64,000 nucleotides of DNA from an uncultured Pseudohongiella sp. (GTDB lineage: Bacteria; Pseudomonadota; Gammaproteobacteria; Pseudomonadales; Pseudohongiellaceae). The notes beneath the pieces are model-generated. The model made no database searches and was not told where the DNA came from. It saw only the letters and a program-made list of their open reading frames with translations. Made by a program: the position numbers and the translations under genes. The first letter of the stretch is position 1. Every line of letters begins with the position of its first letter. The DNA lies in NCBI GenBank assembly GCA_951812965.1, contig OX638341.1:602438-666437 (forward strand). The letters are read 5' to 3'. Below are positions 1 through 7,778 of this stretch, one piece after another.

Positions 1-378
1 CGGGACGCCTGCATTCACGAGGAAATCAGCCGCAGGCCGCTGAACTACGACAGTCCCGTGCATCAAGGGGGGCTCAATTTCAGCGGCGGCCAGCGCCAGC
101 GTCTCGAGATCGCCAGAGCGCTGGTCTACAAGCCAACCCTGCTGATTCTCGACGAGGCAACCAGCGCCGTCGACCCGCTGGTCGAGCGTCGGATCGACGA
201 TGCGATCCGCCGCAGAGGGTGCGCCTGCCTCGTCATCGCTCATCGGCTGAGCACGATTCGGGACTGCGACGAGATTATCGTGCTGGATCGGGGCCGGGTG
301 GTCCAGCGCGGGCGGCACGAAGCACTGATGCAAGACCCGGACAATGCCTTGTACCGGCGCCTCATCCTTGGCGAATGA
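1..378 (+). CDS. NHLM-type C39-peptidase ABC exporter, 3' end only
   Basis: The frame is open from base 1 to a TGA at 376-378, so this is the C-terminal part (about 125 residues) of a gene starting left of the window. The ABC signature ([15 protein letters not shown]), Walker B (LLILDEAT) and switch His (IAHRLST) are all present, followed by a C-terminal tail. The stretch before the signature (DACIHEEI...YDSPVHQGG) and the tail ([16 protein letters not shown]) resemble the NHLM bacteriocin-system transporter that carries an N-terminal C39 peptidase and cuts NHLP leader peptides at a Gly-Gly-like site during export. The peptidase and membrane domains are outside the window, so the assignment rests on the ATPase and on the next gene being the second NHLM transporter. 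Expected role: leader removal and export of the peptide encoded at 7438-7713. Confidence 0.85.
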   Translation, partial: RDACIHEEISRRPLNYDSPVHQGGLNFSGGQRQRLEIARALVYKPTLLILDEATSAVDPLVERRIDDAIRRRGCACLVIAHRLSTIRDCDEIIVLDRGRVVQRGRHEALMQDPDNALYRRLILGE

Positions 379-408
379 CCGCGTGACCGCGATACTGGAC
401 GACCTGAC

Positions 409-3306
409 ATGACCGATCGGTGGATTGCCGCTTCCGTACTGTCCGACTATCCGCTGGTCAGGATGGCGTCGGTCGGCATGCACGAACTCGATGACCCCGA
501 CGCAGCCTGGTACGTGGAAACCGGCTACGTCGATGTGTTCTCCATTGGCATCCGAGACGGCGTTGCCGCAACGGCTTACGAGCATGTGCTGCGCGCCGGC
601 GAGAACAAGTTGCTCTTCGGCGTCGCTGCGTCCGAAGATGCGCCGCTGCGGTTGCGGGCCAAGGCATCGGCGGATCTGGTCGCCCGGCGGATTCCCCTGG
701 CCGACTTGTTCGACGGCCGCTTCGGCGACGCGCTGGGCAGCCGGATCGACGCCTGGGTCGAGGGCCTCACCGAAGCCATTGTCCGGGAAATCGTCGCGCC
801 GCCAATACCCGACGCGCGGCTGGAGCCGGACGCCGAGGTCGCATTGACGCGGGGCGGCGCCGTCACTTCCCGGCGGGGTGTGGTCTGGATTCCGGCCGGT
901 GAGCACATCGAGTTCGTCGGCACGATCGGCACGGACCGCGGCGATATCCCCCTGACTCCCGCGAGCTGGGCGCGGTGCGAAGCCAACGCGCCGCCGCGAC
1001 GGATCTCGACGACGGCGGCGCTGCTGGCGGAAGGGCGCTGCGCCGACGGTCTGGCCGAGTTCCACCGCGTCGCGCTCGCCGCGATTCAGGAAAATCGGGC
1101 GCTGGTGCTGGCGGACCTCGCCAATTTGCAAATGGAGCGCACCACGCTGCGCCGCGAGCAGGAGACGACCGCGAACGAAGCGCTGGACGCATTGGCGTCC
1201 GGCAAGGCCAGCCGGGAGACGCCGGCCACGGAACTCCTGACCGCGCTCAGGACCATCGGCGCACACGAGCAGATCCATTTCCGGACCCCGGCCGGAAGTC
1301 CGCCGCAGACTGACTCCACAGCGCTGGCCGACATCCTGCGCGCGTCCGATGTGAGAGCCCGAGCGGTTCGCCTGCCCGACGATGAGGAGTGGTGGCGCGG
1401 CGACAACGGCGCCATGCTCGGCTATCTCGGGGACAGCCGGATTCCGGTAGCGCTGATCCCGTCCCGCGCCAGCGGACGCTATCGGATCCTGAACCCGCGC
1501 AGTGGCCGGACCGTTCGGGTGACCCGGAAACTGGCCGCCGCGCTGGACCCGCGGGCCGTAACTTTCTATGCACCCTTGCCGCCGCGGCCGGCGGCGGCCG
1601 GCGACGTGCTCCGCATGATTGGCGCCGGAGCAAGGCCCCATCTGCTGAAGTACGCGGCGCTAGGCGTCATGATCGCCCTGATCGCGTACGCTCCGGCATT
1701 ATTGCTGGGTCTGGTGGTGAGCCATATCGCGCCGACCGGAGACCGGGACACACTGCGCGCGGCGATTGCCGGCCTCCTGGCGCTCAGCTTCATCGGCGGT
1801 CTCATGCAACTCATGCAGTCCCTGGCGTTGATTCGAATCGAAGGGCGTGGCGCCACACGCATCACGGGTGCATTCTGGATTCGAATCCTAGGCCTGCCGT
1901 CCCGGATTCTTCGCGGTTACATGGCCGGCGATCTGGCCGCTCGGGCGTTGAGCTTCCAGCAACTGCGCGACGTGATTTCAGGCGCCGTGGCCAACGCGAT
2001 CACCTCGCTGCTGTTCATGCTCCCGGCCGCCTGCCTGCTGCTCGTCTTCGAACCCGCGCTGACAGTTGCCCTGCTGGCGGTGGGCGTAATCGTGCTATTG
2101 GCGCTGGTCCTGCTCGGGGCGGTCCAGCTACGGTGGCGGAAGCGCGCCCTGGAGACTGCCCAGGAACTCTACGGCAAGCTTTACGAGTTCGTCAGCGCCG
2201 TCGGCAGAGTGCAGAAAGCAAGGGCAATGGGCGCTGTCTTCGCGGCCTGGGCCGAACCGTACCGGCTGCAGAAGAGCGCGGAACACCGGGCGAACCAGGT
2301 GGACGCCCTTATGCGCGCAGTCAACGGTTCCGCTCCGCTCCTCGCATCGGCGGCTCTCCTGGCCGTGTTCGCGTTTCGTGCGGCGCCGGCCGCGTCCATC
2401 GGCGACTTCCTCGTGGTATATCTGGCGGGGACCGTGTTCTTCTCCGCCCTCACGCGTCTCGGCGCCGCGGTCTCGGCGCTGACCGAAGTGCTGTCCACAT
2501 ACCGTCAGGCGGTCCCGCTGCTCGGGCAAGCGCCGGAGTTTCCGGCCGAAAGGCGGATGCCCCGCGTCACCGCCAATCGCGTAGGCGGTAACGTTCGACT
2601 GGACCATGCCACTTTTCGCTACGACCTGAACGGTCCCGTGATCCTCGACGATGTCTCGATAAGGTGTCGTCCGGGCGAGTTCGTGGCCATCGTGGGGGAA
2701 TCGGGATCCGGGAAAAGTACGGTGTTCCGGCTCTTGCTCGGACTGGAGAAGCCCGAATCGGGCACGGTCTACTACGACGGTTCCGACCTGTCGGGTTTCG
2801 ATCTCGAGGACTTTCGGAAACAAATCGGCGTCGTGACCCAGGACGCCTCCCTGATGTCTGGAACCATTCTGGAGAACATCGTCGGCGTTGACTCCAGCCT
2901 GACCGAAGACGACGCCTGGGCGGCAGCGGAACAGGCCAGCGTGGCCGGTGACATCCGCAACATGCCGATGGGTATGAACACGGCCGTCGGCGAGGACGTC
3001 GCGCTCCTTTCGGGCGGCCAGAGGCAGCGGATACTGATTGCCGCCGCCCTGGTAAGGAAACCCAGGCTGCTGCTCCTGGACGAGGCGACAAACTCGCTGG
3101 ATAATACGGCCCAGGCCGCCGTGGTCGCCAGCATCGACCGGGCGCTGGCAAGCCGCATCGTGATAGCGCACCGCTTGACGACCATTCGGGACGCCGACCG
3201 AATCTACGTGATGAGCGCCGGCAAGGTGGCGCAGCAAGGCTCGTTCGACGAGTTGGCGACCGTGCCGGGCAAATTCCGGGACCTGGTGGCGAGGCAAACC
3301 GCATGA
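409..3306 (+). CDS. NHLM bacteriocin-system ABC transporter, permease/ATPase subunit
   Basis: 965 residues. Residues 1 to about 390 form the soluble N-terminal region found in the second NHLM transporter family. Hydrophobic membrane segments follow between about 412 and 690. A full ABC ATPase is at about 735-965, with Walker A GESGSGKST near 763, signature LLSGGQRQR near 867, Walker B LLLLDEAT near 889 and switch His in IAHRLTT. It lies 30 bp after the peptidase-type exporter and its stop overlaps the next start (ATGA at 3303-3306), so the genes are probably one operon. The two NHLM transporters normally occur together and are thought to export peptides made with a nitrile-hydratase-like leader. 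There is no peptidase domain in this subunit. Confidence 0.9.
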   Translation: MTDRWIAASVLSDYPLVRMASVGMHELDDPDAAWYVETGYVDVFSIGIRDGVAATAYEHVLRAGENKLLFGVAASEDAPLRLRAKASADLVARRIPLADLFDGRFGDALGSRIDAWVEGLTEAIVREIVAPPIPDARLEPDAEVALTRGGAVTSRRGVVWIPAGEHIEFVGTIGTDRGDIPLTPASWARCEANAPPRRISTTAALLAEGRCADGLAEFHRVALAAIQENRALVLADLANLQMERTTLRREQETTANEALDALASGKASRETPATELLTALRTIGAHEQIHFRTPAGSPPQTDSTALADILRASDVRARAVRLPDDEEWWRGDNGAMLGYLGDSRIPVALIPSRASGRYRILNPRSGRTVRVTRKLAAALDPRAVTFYAPLPPRPAAAGDVLRMIGAGARPHLLKYAALGVMIALIAYAPALLLGLVVSHIAPTGDRDTLRAAIAGLLALSFIGGLMQLMQSLALIRIEGRGATRITGAFWIRILGLPSRILRGYMAGDLAARALSFQQLRDVISGAVANAITSLLFMLPAACLLLVFEPALTVALLAVGVIVLLALVLLGAVQLRWRKRALETAQELYGKLYEFVSAVGRVQKARAMGAVFAAWAEPYRLQKSAEHRANQVDALMRAVNGSAPLLASAALLAVFAFRAAPAASIGDFLVVYLAGTVFFSALTRLGAAVSALTEVLSTYRQAVPLLGQAPEFPAERRMPRVTANRVGGNVRLDHATFRYDLNGPVILDDVSIRCRPGEFVAIVGESGSGKSTVFRLLLGLEKPESGTVYYDGSDLSGFDLEDFRKQIGVVTQDASLMSGTILENIVGVDSSLTEDDAWAAAEQASVAGDIRNMPMGMNTAVGEDVALLSGGQRQRILIAAALVRKPRLLLLDEATNSLDNTAQAAVVASIDRALASRIVIAHRLTTIRDADRIYVMSAGKVAQQGSFDELATVPGKFRDLVARQTA

Positions 3307-4814
3307 CGGTAACGACCGAAGCCGACGGCGAGAAAGCCGGGGCGCCGAATCCGGACAGGATGCTGCTTGCGCGCGAGCGGATTCTCGGGTTCACCGCCCG
3401 CGGGGTGTTCCACGAGGATGACGCCCGTGCCGAGAGGCTTGCCAGGGCTATGGCGGATCGAGCGGGCCTCACCCGCGAGAACGACACGATTGGGCGGCTG
3501 CTCAAATCGGCGCTCGGCAAGACTCTCGATGCGGAATCCGCCGATTTCCACCTGGACGAGTTCGAAACTTCTCGCGACGGCGTCCCTGCCGGAATCGCCG
3601 ATCTCGTGCATCCGATGTCGCCACGCGACTTCTTTGAGCGGCAGTACGACCAGCGCAGACCCATGTTGTTCCGGGGGCCGCCCGACCGCTTCTCGGCGCT
3701 GATGGATTGGGACGACGTCAATGAAATCATCCATGCGCGAAACCTCAAGCCTCCGCAGTTGAAGCTGTGGTCGGACGGTCAGGCATTCCCCGTAACCGAC
3801 CTGTTCAGCCGCGCTTATGGACTTGGCTCAAGAAAGTTGCAACCCGCGGATGAACGGATCGACGGACACAGATTGACTCGCTATCTGCAAAACGGAGCCA
3901 CCTTGATCGTCGATTCCATCGGCACGATACATGAGCCGATCAAAACACTGATTGCCGCCATCGAGGCGAGCCTGGGCACTCACGCCACCGCCAACCTGTA
4001 CGTCTCGTATCGGCGCCAGCGAGGATTCTCCACACATTGGGACAGCCATGACGTTTACGTCCTGCAGGTGCGGGGAAGCAAGGACTGGCGACTTTTCGGC
4101 GAGATGCGCCGGGCGCCGACGGAGTCCGACGTGGCGGCCAATATGCTGCCCCCGGCCCGGCCGATTTGGAGCGGTACGCTCAACAGCGGTGATCTGCTCT
4201 TCATTCCACGCGGGTGGTGGCACGATGCCTGCGTCCCGGAAGAGCGCGACGGCGAGGGAAGCATACACCTGACGGCGCAACTTCAGCAGTATACGGGCCG
4301 TGACGTGCTGACCTGGCTCGCCGCCAAACTGGCGGCCCGTTCGGAGTTGTTCCGAATCAATGTGCCGATGTACGCCGGCCCCGAGGCCGCCGAAGCGTAC
4401 CGGGAGGCTCTGACCAGCCTGGTCGAGGAAGCGTGGCGCCAGTTCACCGTCAAGGACTTCGTTGACGACATGCGTACTGCCTGGAGCGAAGATACGCGGC
4501 TGCATCTGGATAAGCGAGTAGACCCCTGGACTCGGCCGGACTGGGATGCCCACCGGATCGTCGTATGCGGTACTAAGCAGGCGACGTTGCAAGCGGGGCC
4601 GGACGCAAGCTCGTTCCGCCTGACGGCGAACGGTTTTACCTGCGAATTCGACAGCCGCTGCAAGCCACTCGTCATCGCAATGCTCGGCGGCGTCAGCGTC
4701 GGCGACTTGAAGCGCCTCGACCCGGAGCGCTTCCCGGCAACCTTCATCGACCGATTCCTGGTCTCCCTGCTCGTTGCGGACACGGTTCGGACGGCGCCGC
4801 CGGAGAGCGCCTGA
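3303..4814 (+). CDS. JmjC/cupin-type Fe(II)/2-oxoglutarate oxygenase
   Basis: 503 residues, start overlapping the previous stop (ATGA), which suggests translational coupling. The central region matches the bacterial cupin-4/JmjC oxygenases (YcfD/MINA53 relatives, which hydroxylate protein side chains). Iron ligands are visible as H245-x-D247 (in THWDSHD) and H307 (in PRGWWHD), with the usual G-S-K-x-W strand after the first motif. The C-terminal 150 residues are unassigned and may be a winged-helix or dimerisation part, as in YcfD-like enzymes. Its place between the NHLM exporter and a tryptophan halogenase makes a tailoring role on the NHLP peptide likely; which residue it would hydroxylate is unknown. 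The alternative, hydroxylation of a ribosomal protein, fits the operon context less well. Confidence 0.85.
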   Translation: MTVTTEADGEKAGAPNPDRMLLARERILGFTARGVFHEDDARAERLARAMADRAGLTRENDTIGRLLKSALGKTLDAESADFHLDEFETSRDGVPAGIADLVHPMSPRDFFERQYDQRRPMLFRGPPDRFSALMDWDDVNEIIHARNLKPPQLKLWSDGQAFPVTDLFSRAYGLGSRKLQPADERIDGHRLTRYLQNGATLIVDSIGTIHEPIKTLIAAIEASLGTHATANLYVSYRRQRGFSTHWDSHDVYVLQVRGSKDWRLFGEMRRAPTESDVAANMLPPARPIWSGTLNSGDLLFIPRGWWHDACVPEERDGEGSIHLTAQLQQYTGRDVLTWLAAKLAARSELFRINVPMYAGPEAAEAYREALTSLVEEAWRQFTVKDFVDDMRTAWSEDTRLHLDKRVDPWTRPDWDAHRIVVCGTKQATLQAGPDASSFRLTANGFTCEFDSRCKPLVIAMLGGVSVGDLKRLDPERFPATFIDRFLVSLLVADTVRTAPPESA

Positions 4815-4835
4815 CGGCGACTGGAGGCCGCTACC

Positions 4836-6350
4836 ATGCCGTCAGACCCTGACGCGCCAATACGAAAGATCGTGATCGCCGGCGGCGGCACCTCCGGCTG
4901 GATGGCCGCCGCCCTGCTTGCGCGGTGTCTCGTGGACGCCGTCAAGGTAGAACTGGTCGAGTCGGAAGCGGTAGGCACCGTGGGCGTCGGAGAAGCCACG
5001 ATTCCGCCAATCACGCGGTTCAACGAGACGCTCGGTGTCGACGAGGACGATTTTCTCAAGAAGACCGGCGCGACCTTCAAGCTGGGCATTCAGTTCGATG
5101 GCTGGGGCCGCCCGTTCGACTGCTACACGCATGCCTTCGGAAAGATCGGTCTCGACCTCCAATTGGGGCCCTTCTATCAGTATTGGCTGAGAAGCCGCGC
5201 AGAGGGGAACCCGGATAACCTCTGGAACTACTCGATCAACGCGCTCGCGGCGACCGTCCATCGATTCGACCGGGTGGACCCGGGACCGAACGGGCAATTC
5301 GCCTATGCGTATCACTTCGATGCCCGCCTGTATGCCGCCTACCTGCGCGACTACAGCGAAGCGCGCGGAGTGACGCGAACGCAGGGGCGCATAGCAAGCG
5401 TCGAGCGCCATTCCGCGAATGGGCTCATCGCCTCGCTGACGCTTGACGACGGGCGCCAGGTTCGCGGCGACTTCTTCATCGACTGCACCGGCTTCCGCAG
5501 GCTGCTCATCGGCGAAGCGCTCGCGGTGCCCTACGAGGATTGGTCCCACTGGCTACGCTGCGACCGGGCGCTTGCCGTCCCTTGCGAGTCCGCGGTTCCC
5601 TTGCTTGCGCACACCCGCGCCATCGCGAGGAGCGCGGGTTGGCAGTGGCGCATCCCGCTGCAGTTCCGCCTGGGCAATGGCCACGTCTACTGCAGCGCAT
5701 TCATGAGCGATGACGAGGCCGCCTCCATACTGCTCGCCAACCTGGACGGCAAGGCGACCGCGGACCCGAAGCCGCTTAGATTCACGACCGGTCGTTGCCG
5801 TGAGTTCTGGCACAAGAACTGCGTCGCCCTCGGTCTCGCCGCCGGCTTTATGGAACCTCTTGAGTCCACGAGCATTCACCTCGTTCAGAAGGGAATCAGC
5901 CGCCTCGTCGGAAACTTCCCGAGCTCCCCCGGGGATGAAGTCACGCCCCGGCTTTACAATCGACAGATGCTGGCCGAGTTCGATGGCATTCGCGACTTCC
6001 TGATACTGCACTACAAGGCAAATCAGCGGGAGGGCTCAGAGTTCTGGCGTGCCTGTCGGGAGATGCGGGTACCCGATGAGCTTGACTACCGCATGCAACT
6101 GTTCCGGGAGGGCGCTCAGGTCTATTCGGCCCAGTCGGATATATTCCCTGAAGGTTCGTGGGTGCAGGTCCTCCTCGGTCAAAATATCTTGCCGAGGACC
6201 TACCATCGTCTGGCGGACAGCATCGGTTCGGCGGAACTGCATGAATACATGAGCAGGGTCAAGGGCGCGGTCGTGAACACCGTCCGCAAAATGCCGAGCC
6301 ATGCCGACTTTATCGCTACGCACTGCGCCATGGACGCGAAGGGGCAGTAG
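4836..6350 (+). CDS. flavin-dependent tryptophan halogenase
   Basis: 504 residues, close to the PrnA/RebH length. The FAD-binding motif GGGTSGWMAA is at residues 16-25. The catalytic lysine of the family corresponds to K82 (FKLGIQF), the halogenase motif WxWxIP is W269-Q-W271-R-I273-P274, and the active-site Glu region is PLESTSIHL with E343. All key residues look intact. Such enzymes use reduced FAD, halide and oxygen to make HOCl or HOBr, which reacts through the lysine with an indole carbon. No flavin reductase is encoded nearby, so one must be supplied elsewhere. It starts 21 bp after the JmjC gene and is the last gene of the plus-strand operon. The encoded NHLP peptide has one Trp in its core (W89), an obvious candidate substrate; free tryptophan remains possible. 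Confidence 0.93.
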   Translation: MPSDPDAPIRKIVIAGGGTSGWMAAALLARCLVDAVKVELVESEAVGTVGVGEATIPPITRFNETLGVDEDDFLKKTGATFKLGIQFDGWGRPFDCYTHAFGKIGLDLQLGPFYQYWLRSRAEGNPDNLWNYSINALAATVHRFDRVDPGPNGQFAYAYHFDARLYAAYLRDYSEARGVTRTQGRIASVERHSANGLIASLTLDDGRQVRGDFFIDCTGFRRLLIGEALAVPYEDWSHWLRCDRALAVPCESAVPLLAHTRAIARSAGWQWRIPLQFRLGNGHVYCSAFMSDDEAASILLANLDGKATADPKPLRFTTGRCREFWHKNCVALGLAAGFMEPLESTSIHLVQKGISRLVGNFPSSPGDEVTPRLYNRQMLAEFDGIRDFLILHYKANQREGSEFWRACREMRVPDELDYRMQLFREGAQVYSAQSDIFPEGSWVQVLLGQNILPRTYHRLADSIGSAELHEYMSRVKGAVVNTVRKMPSHADFIATHCAMDAKGQ

Positions 6351-6431
6351 GCGCGCCGAGCGGGACGCGTCCTGCTGTTGAACACCGCCACCGCAGGTGT
6401 TGAGCCTCCGGCGCTCCCCGGACGTCGGGCG

Positions 6432-7268
6432 TCAGTACGTTTCCCCGGGAGCAGGCGTTGCGGGCGGCAATTCCGCCTGGAATCGCCGGACACGCGTCAG
6501 CTTGTCCGTCTCTTCCTGAAACAGCGCCATCACCCGTACCTCCACCGTCAGCCGCGGCGGCGCGTCCGATCCGACCGCGGGATCGGGGACGGCGCCGTGG
6601 AACACACCTCGCCGGTGAGACGCCTCTTCCAACGTGTCGTACTGCTTGTGTACCAGGACTTCGTCCGCAGTCATTGCCGGAAAGAAGTGCCACCGCTGCG
6701 TTGGGCGATACACAAGTCGATAGCTGTAACCCACTCGCGGAGGGTCTTTCCGGTCAAGCGAATCGGCCAGTACGACGTCTTCGGACATCACTGAGCGCAG
6801 ATCGCACACTGCCAGCGGCATCGTCTGCACGGGACGCTCGAAATCGCAGTTTCGCCAGAGCGTGTAGATGCGAAAGTGGCGGTCTTCCGCCGCCCCATCC
6901 AGAGGCAGTTCCGCATACGGAGTGACATCGGTGTGAAAAAGTGGTTCATGTCGCACCATGGGCGCGCGAAGCGTCTTGCGGTTTCCCGTCCACGCGCCCG
7001 GCGGCGAGTCGCGATACTGATAGTTGAGCACCTTGCAGGCTATGCAGCCGGTTAGCTGCCGAACGAGTTCCCGGAACTCCTCGAACAGGATGGGAATCTG
7101 GGCCGGGTCGTGGAAGTCGGTGATGCGGGTAGGGTGGCGCGCCAAGGTGAAACCGTGCGCGGCCAGCTCCGGGAGTTCCGCTAAAGTCCGCGCATCGGCC
7201 ACCCGAATGGGCCGCTCCTCGAACATGGACGCACGCTCCCCGTCATCGACCCACTCCACCGGGGGCAT
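6432..7268 (-). CDS. CmcJ/NvfI-family putative Fe/2OG oxygenase
   Basis: About 278 residues from the ATG at 7268; an in-frame GTG at 7331 would add 21 residues, and neither start has a strong ribosome site. The pattern matches the CmcJ/AsaB/NvfI family of secondary-metabolite hydroxylases: an F-H-T-D-V-T-P block (first iron ligands HxD), then PLAVCD, a W-H-F-F-P-x-M-T-x-D-E-V-L-V block, a distal H in VFHGAV, and the R of VEVRV expected to bind 2-oxoglutarate. Known members oxidise antibiotics or meroterpenoids. The gene lies downstream of the NHLP precursor on the same strand and converges with the halogenase, so it is a second oxygenase candidate for the peptide. The family assignment is from motif pattern only. 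Confidence 0.78.
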   Translation of the reverse strand: MPPVEWVDDGERASMFEERPIRVADARTLAELPELAAHGFTLARHPTRITDFHDPAQIPILFEEFRELVRQLTGCIACKVLNYQYRDSPPGAWTGNRKTLRAPMVRHEPLFHTDVTPYAELPLDGAAEDRHFRIYTLWRNCDFERPVQTMPLAVCDLRSVMSEDVVLADSLDRKDPPRVGYSYRLVYRPTQRWHFFPAMTADEVLVHKQYDTLEEASHRRGVFHGAVPDPAVGSDAPPRLTVEVRVMALFQEETDKLTRVRRFQAELPPATPAPGETY

Positions 7269-7349
7269 ACATCTACCCCGATAGCGCTCATTGACGAAGC
7301 GCCCTATTGTCCGGATCACCGTACAGTTCACCGTACAGTGCGGGGACGC

Positions 7350-7426
7350 GACCCGACCGGGTCACGAGCCTTCAATGAACCGAGGCACCCGATCTCCGCT
7401 GACGAGCCGCACGACGCCAACGTCGT
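7350..7426 (-). promoter_or_regulatory. two stem-loops between RiPP precursor and oxygenase gene
   Basis: Twelve bases after the precursor stop there is a perfect inverted repeat ACGACG-CCAA-CGTCGT (7411-7426), and further on GACCCG-AC-CGGGTC (7350-7363). Neither is followed by a clear T-run. Such hairpins often sit between a RiPP precursor and its enzymes, protecting the short message or reducing read-through so the peptide is made in excess. This role is inferred. Confidence 0.4.
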
Positions 7427-7437
7427 TGTAAACTGCG

Positions 7438-7713
7438 TCAACAGTCCCAGGCGTAATCAGTCGATCCATCGCAACCGGCGCCCGCCACTTGCGACATCTC
7501 TTCTCCGGTCAACTCCGCTGACGGGGGCAGCACGATGTGCGCCGTGTCGACGCTGTTGTCCTCGTGTACATGGATCTTGAAGCCATCGGGCAGGGCAATG
7601 CCCATATCGTCTCGAAGCGCGGTAACCGGATCGTCGAGCAAACGCTTGCGGAAACCCGGATCAGTGAGCGACTTGCCCATGATCTCCTCTCGCAATTGGC
7701 CAACTGTTTTCAT
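7438..7713 (-). CDS. NHLP-leader RiPP precursor peptide
   Basis: 91 residues with a good ribosome site (AGGGGAT, 6 bases before ATG). Residues 1 to about 66 match the nitrile-hydratase-like leader family (F-R-K-R-L-L-D-D-P..A-L, then M-G-I-A-L-P and the V-L-P-P segment at 61-64). It ends in the leader motif L68-T-G-E-E-M-S-Q-V76-A-G-A-G80, equivalent to the usual VAGG cleavage site of C39 peptidases. The remaining core is C81-D-G-S-T-D-Y-A-W89-D-C91: 11 residues, cysteine at both ends, one Trp, one Tyr, Asp at 82, 86 and 90, and no basic residue. Cleavage after A79 or G80 cannot be decided from sequence. The gene starts 65 bp after the RND permease stop on the same strand. NHLM exporters, a halogenase and two oxygenases in the same locus support its being the substrate. 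Confidence 0.92.
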   Translation of the reverse strand: MKTVGQLREEIMGKSLTDPGFRKRLLDDPVTALRDDMGIALPDGFKIHVHEDNSVDTAHIVLPPSAELTGEEMSQVAGAGCDGSTDYAWDC

Positions 7714-7778
7714 GATTTTTATCCCCTAAAGCAAGATTTGACGTGTCGAATATATCATGAGTCGTGCCTCGCAATACA

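Noticed and set aside
1389-2591. 400-residue second plus-strand frame inside the NHLM transporter
   Set aside because: Alternate-frame shadow rich in Arg/Gly/Pro; the main frame has all ABC motifs.
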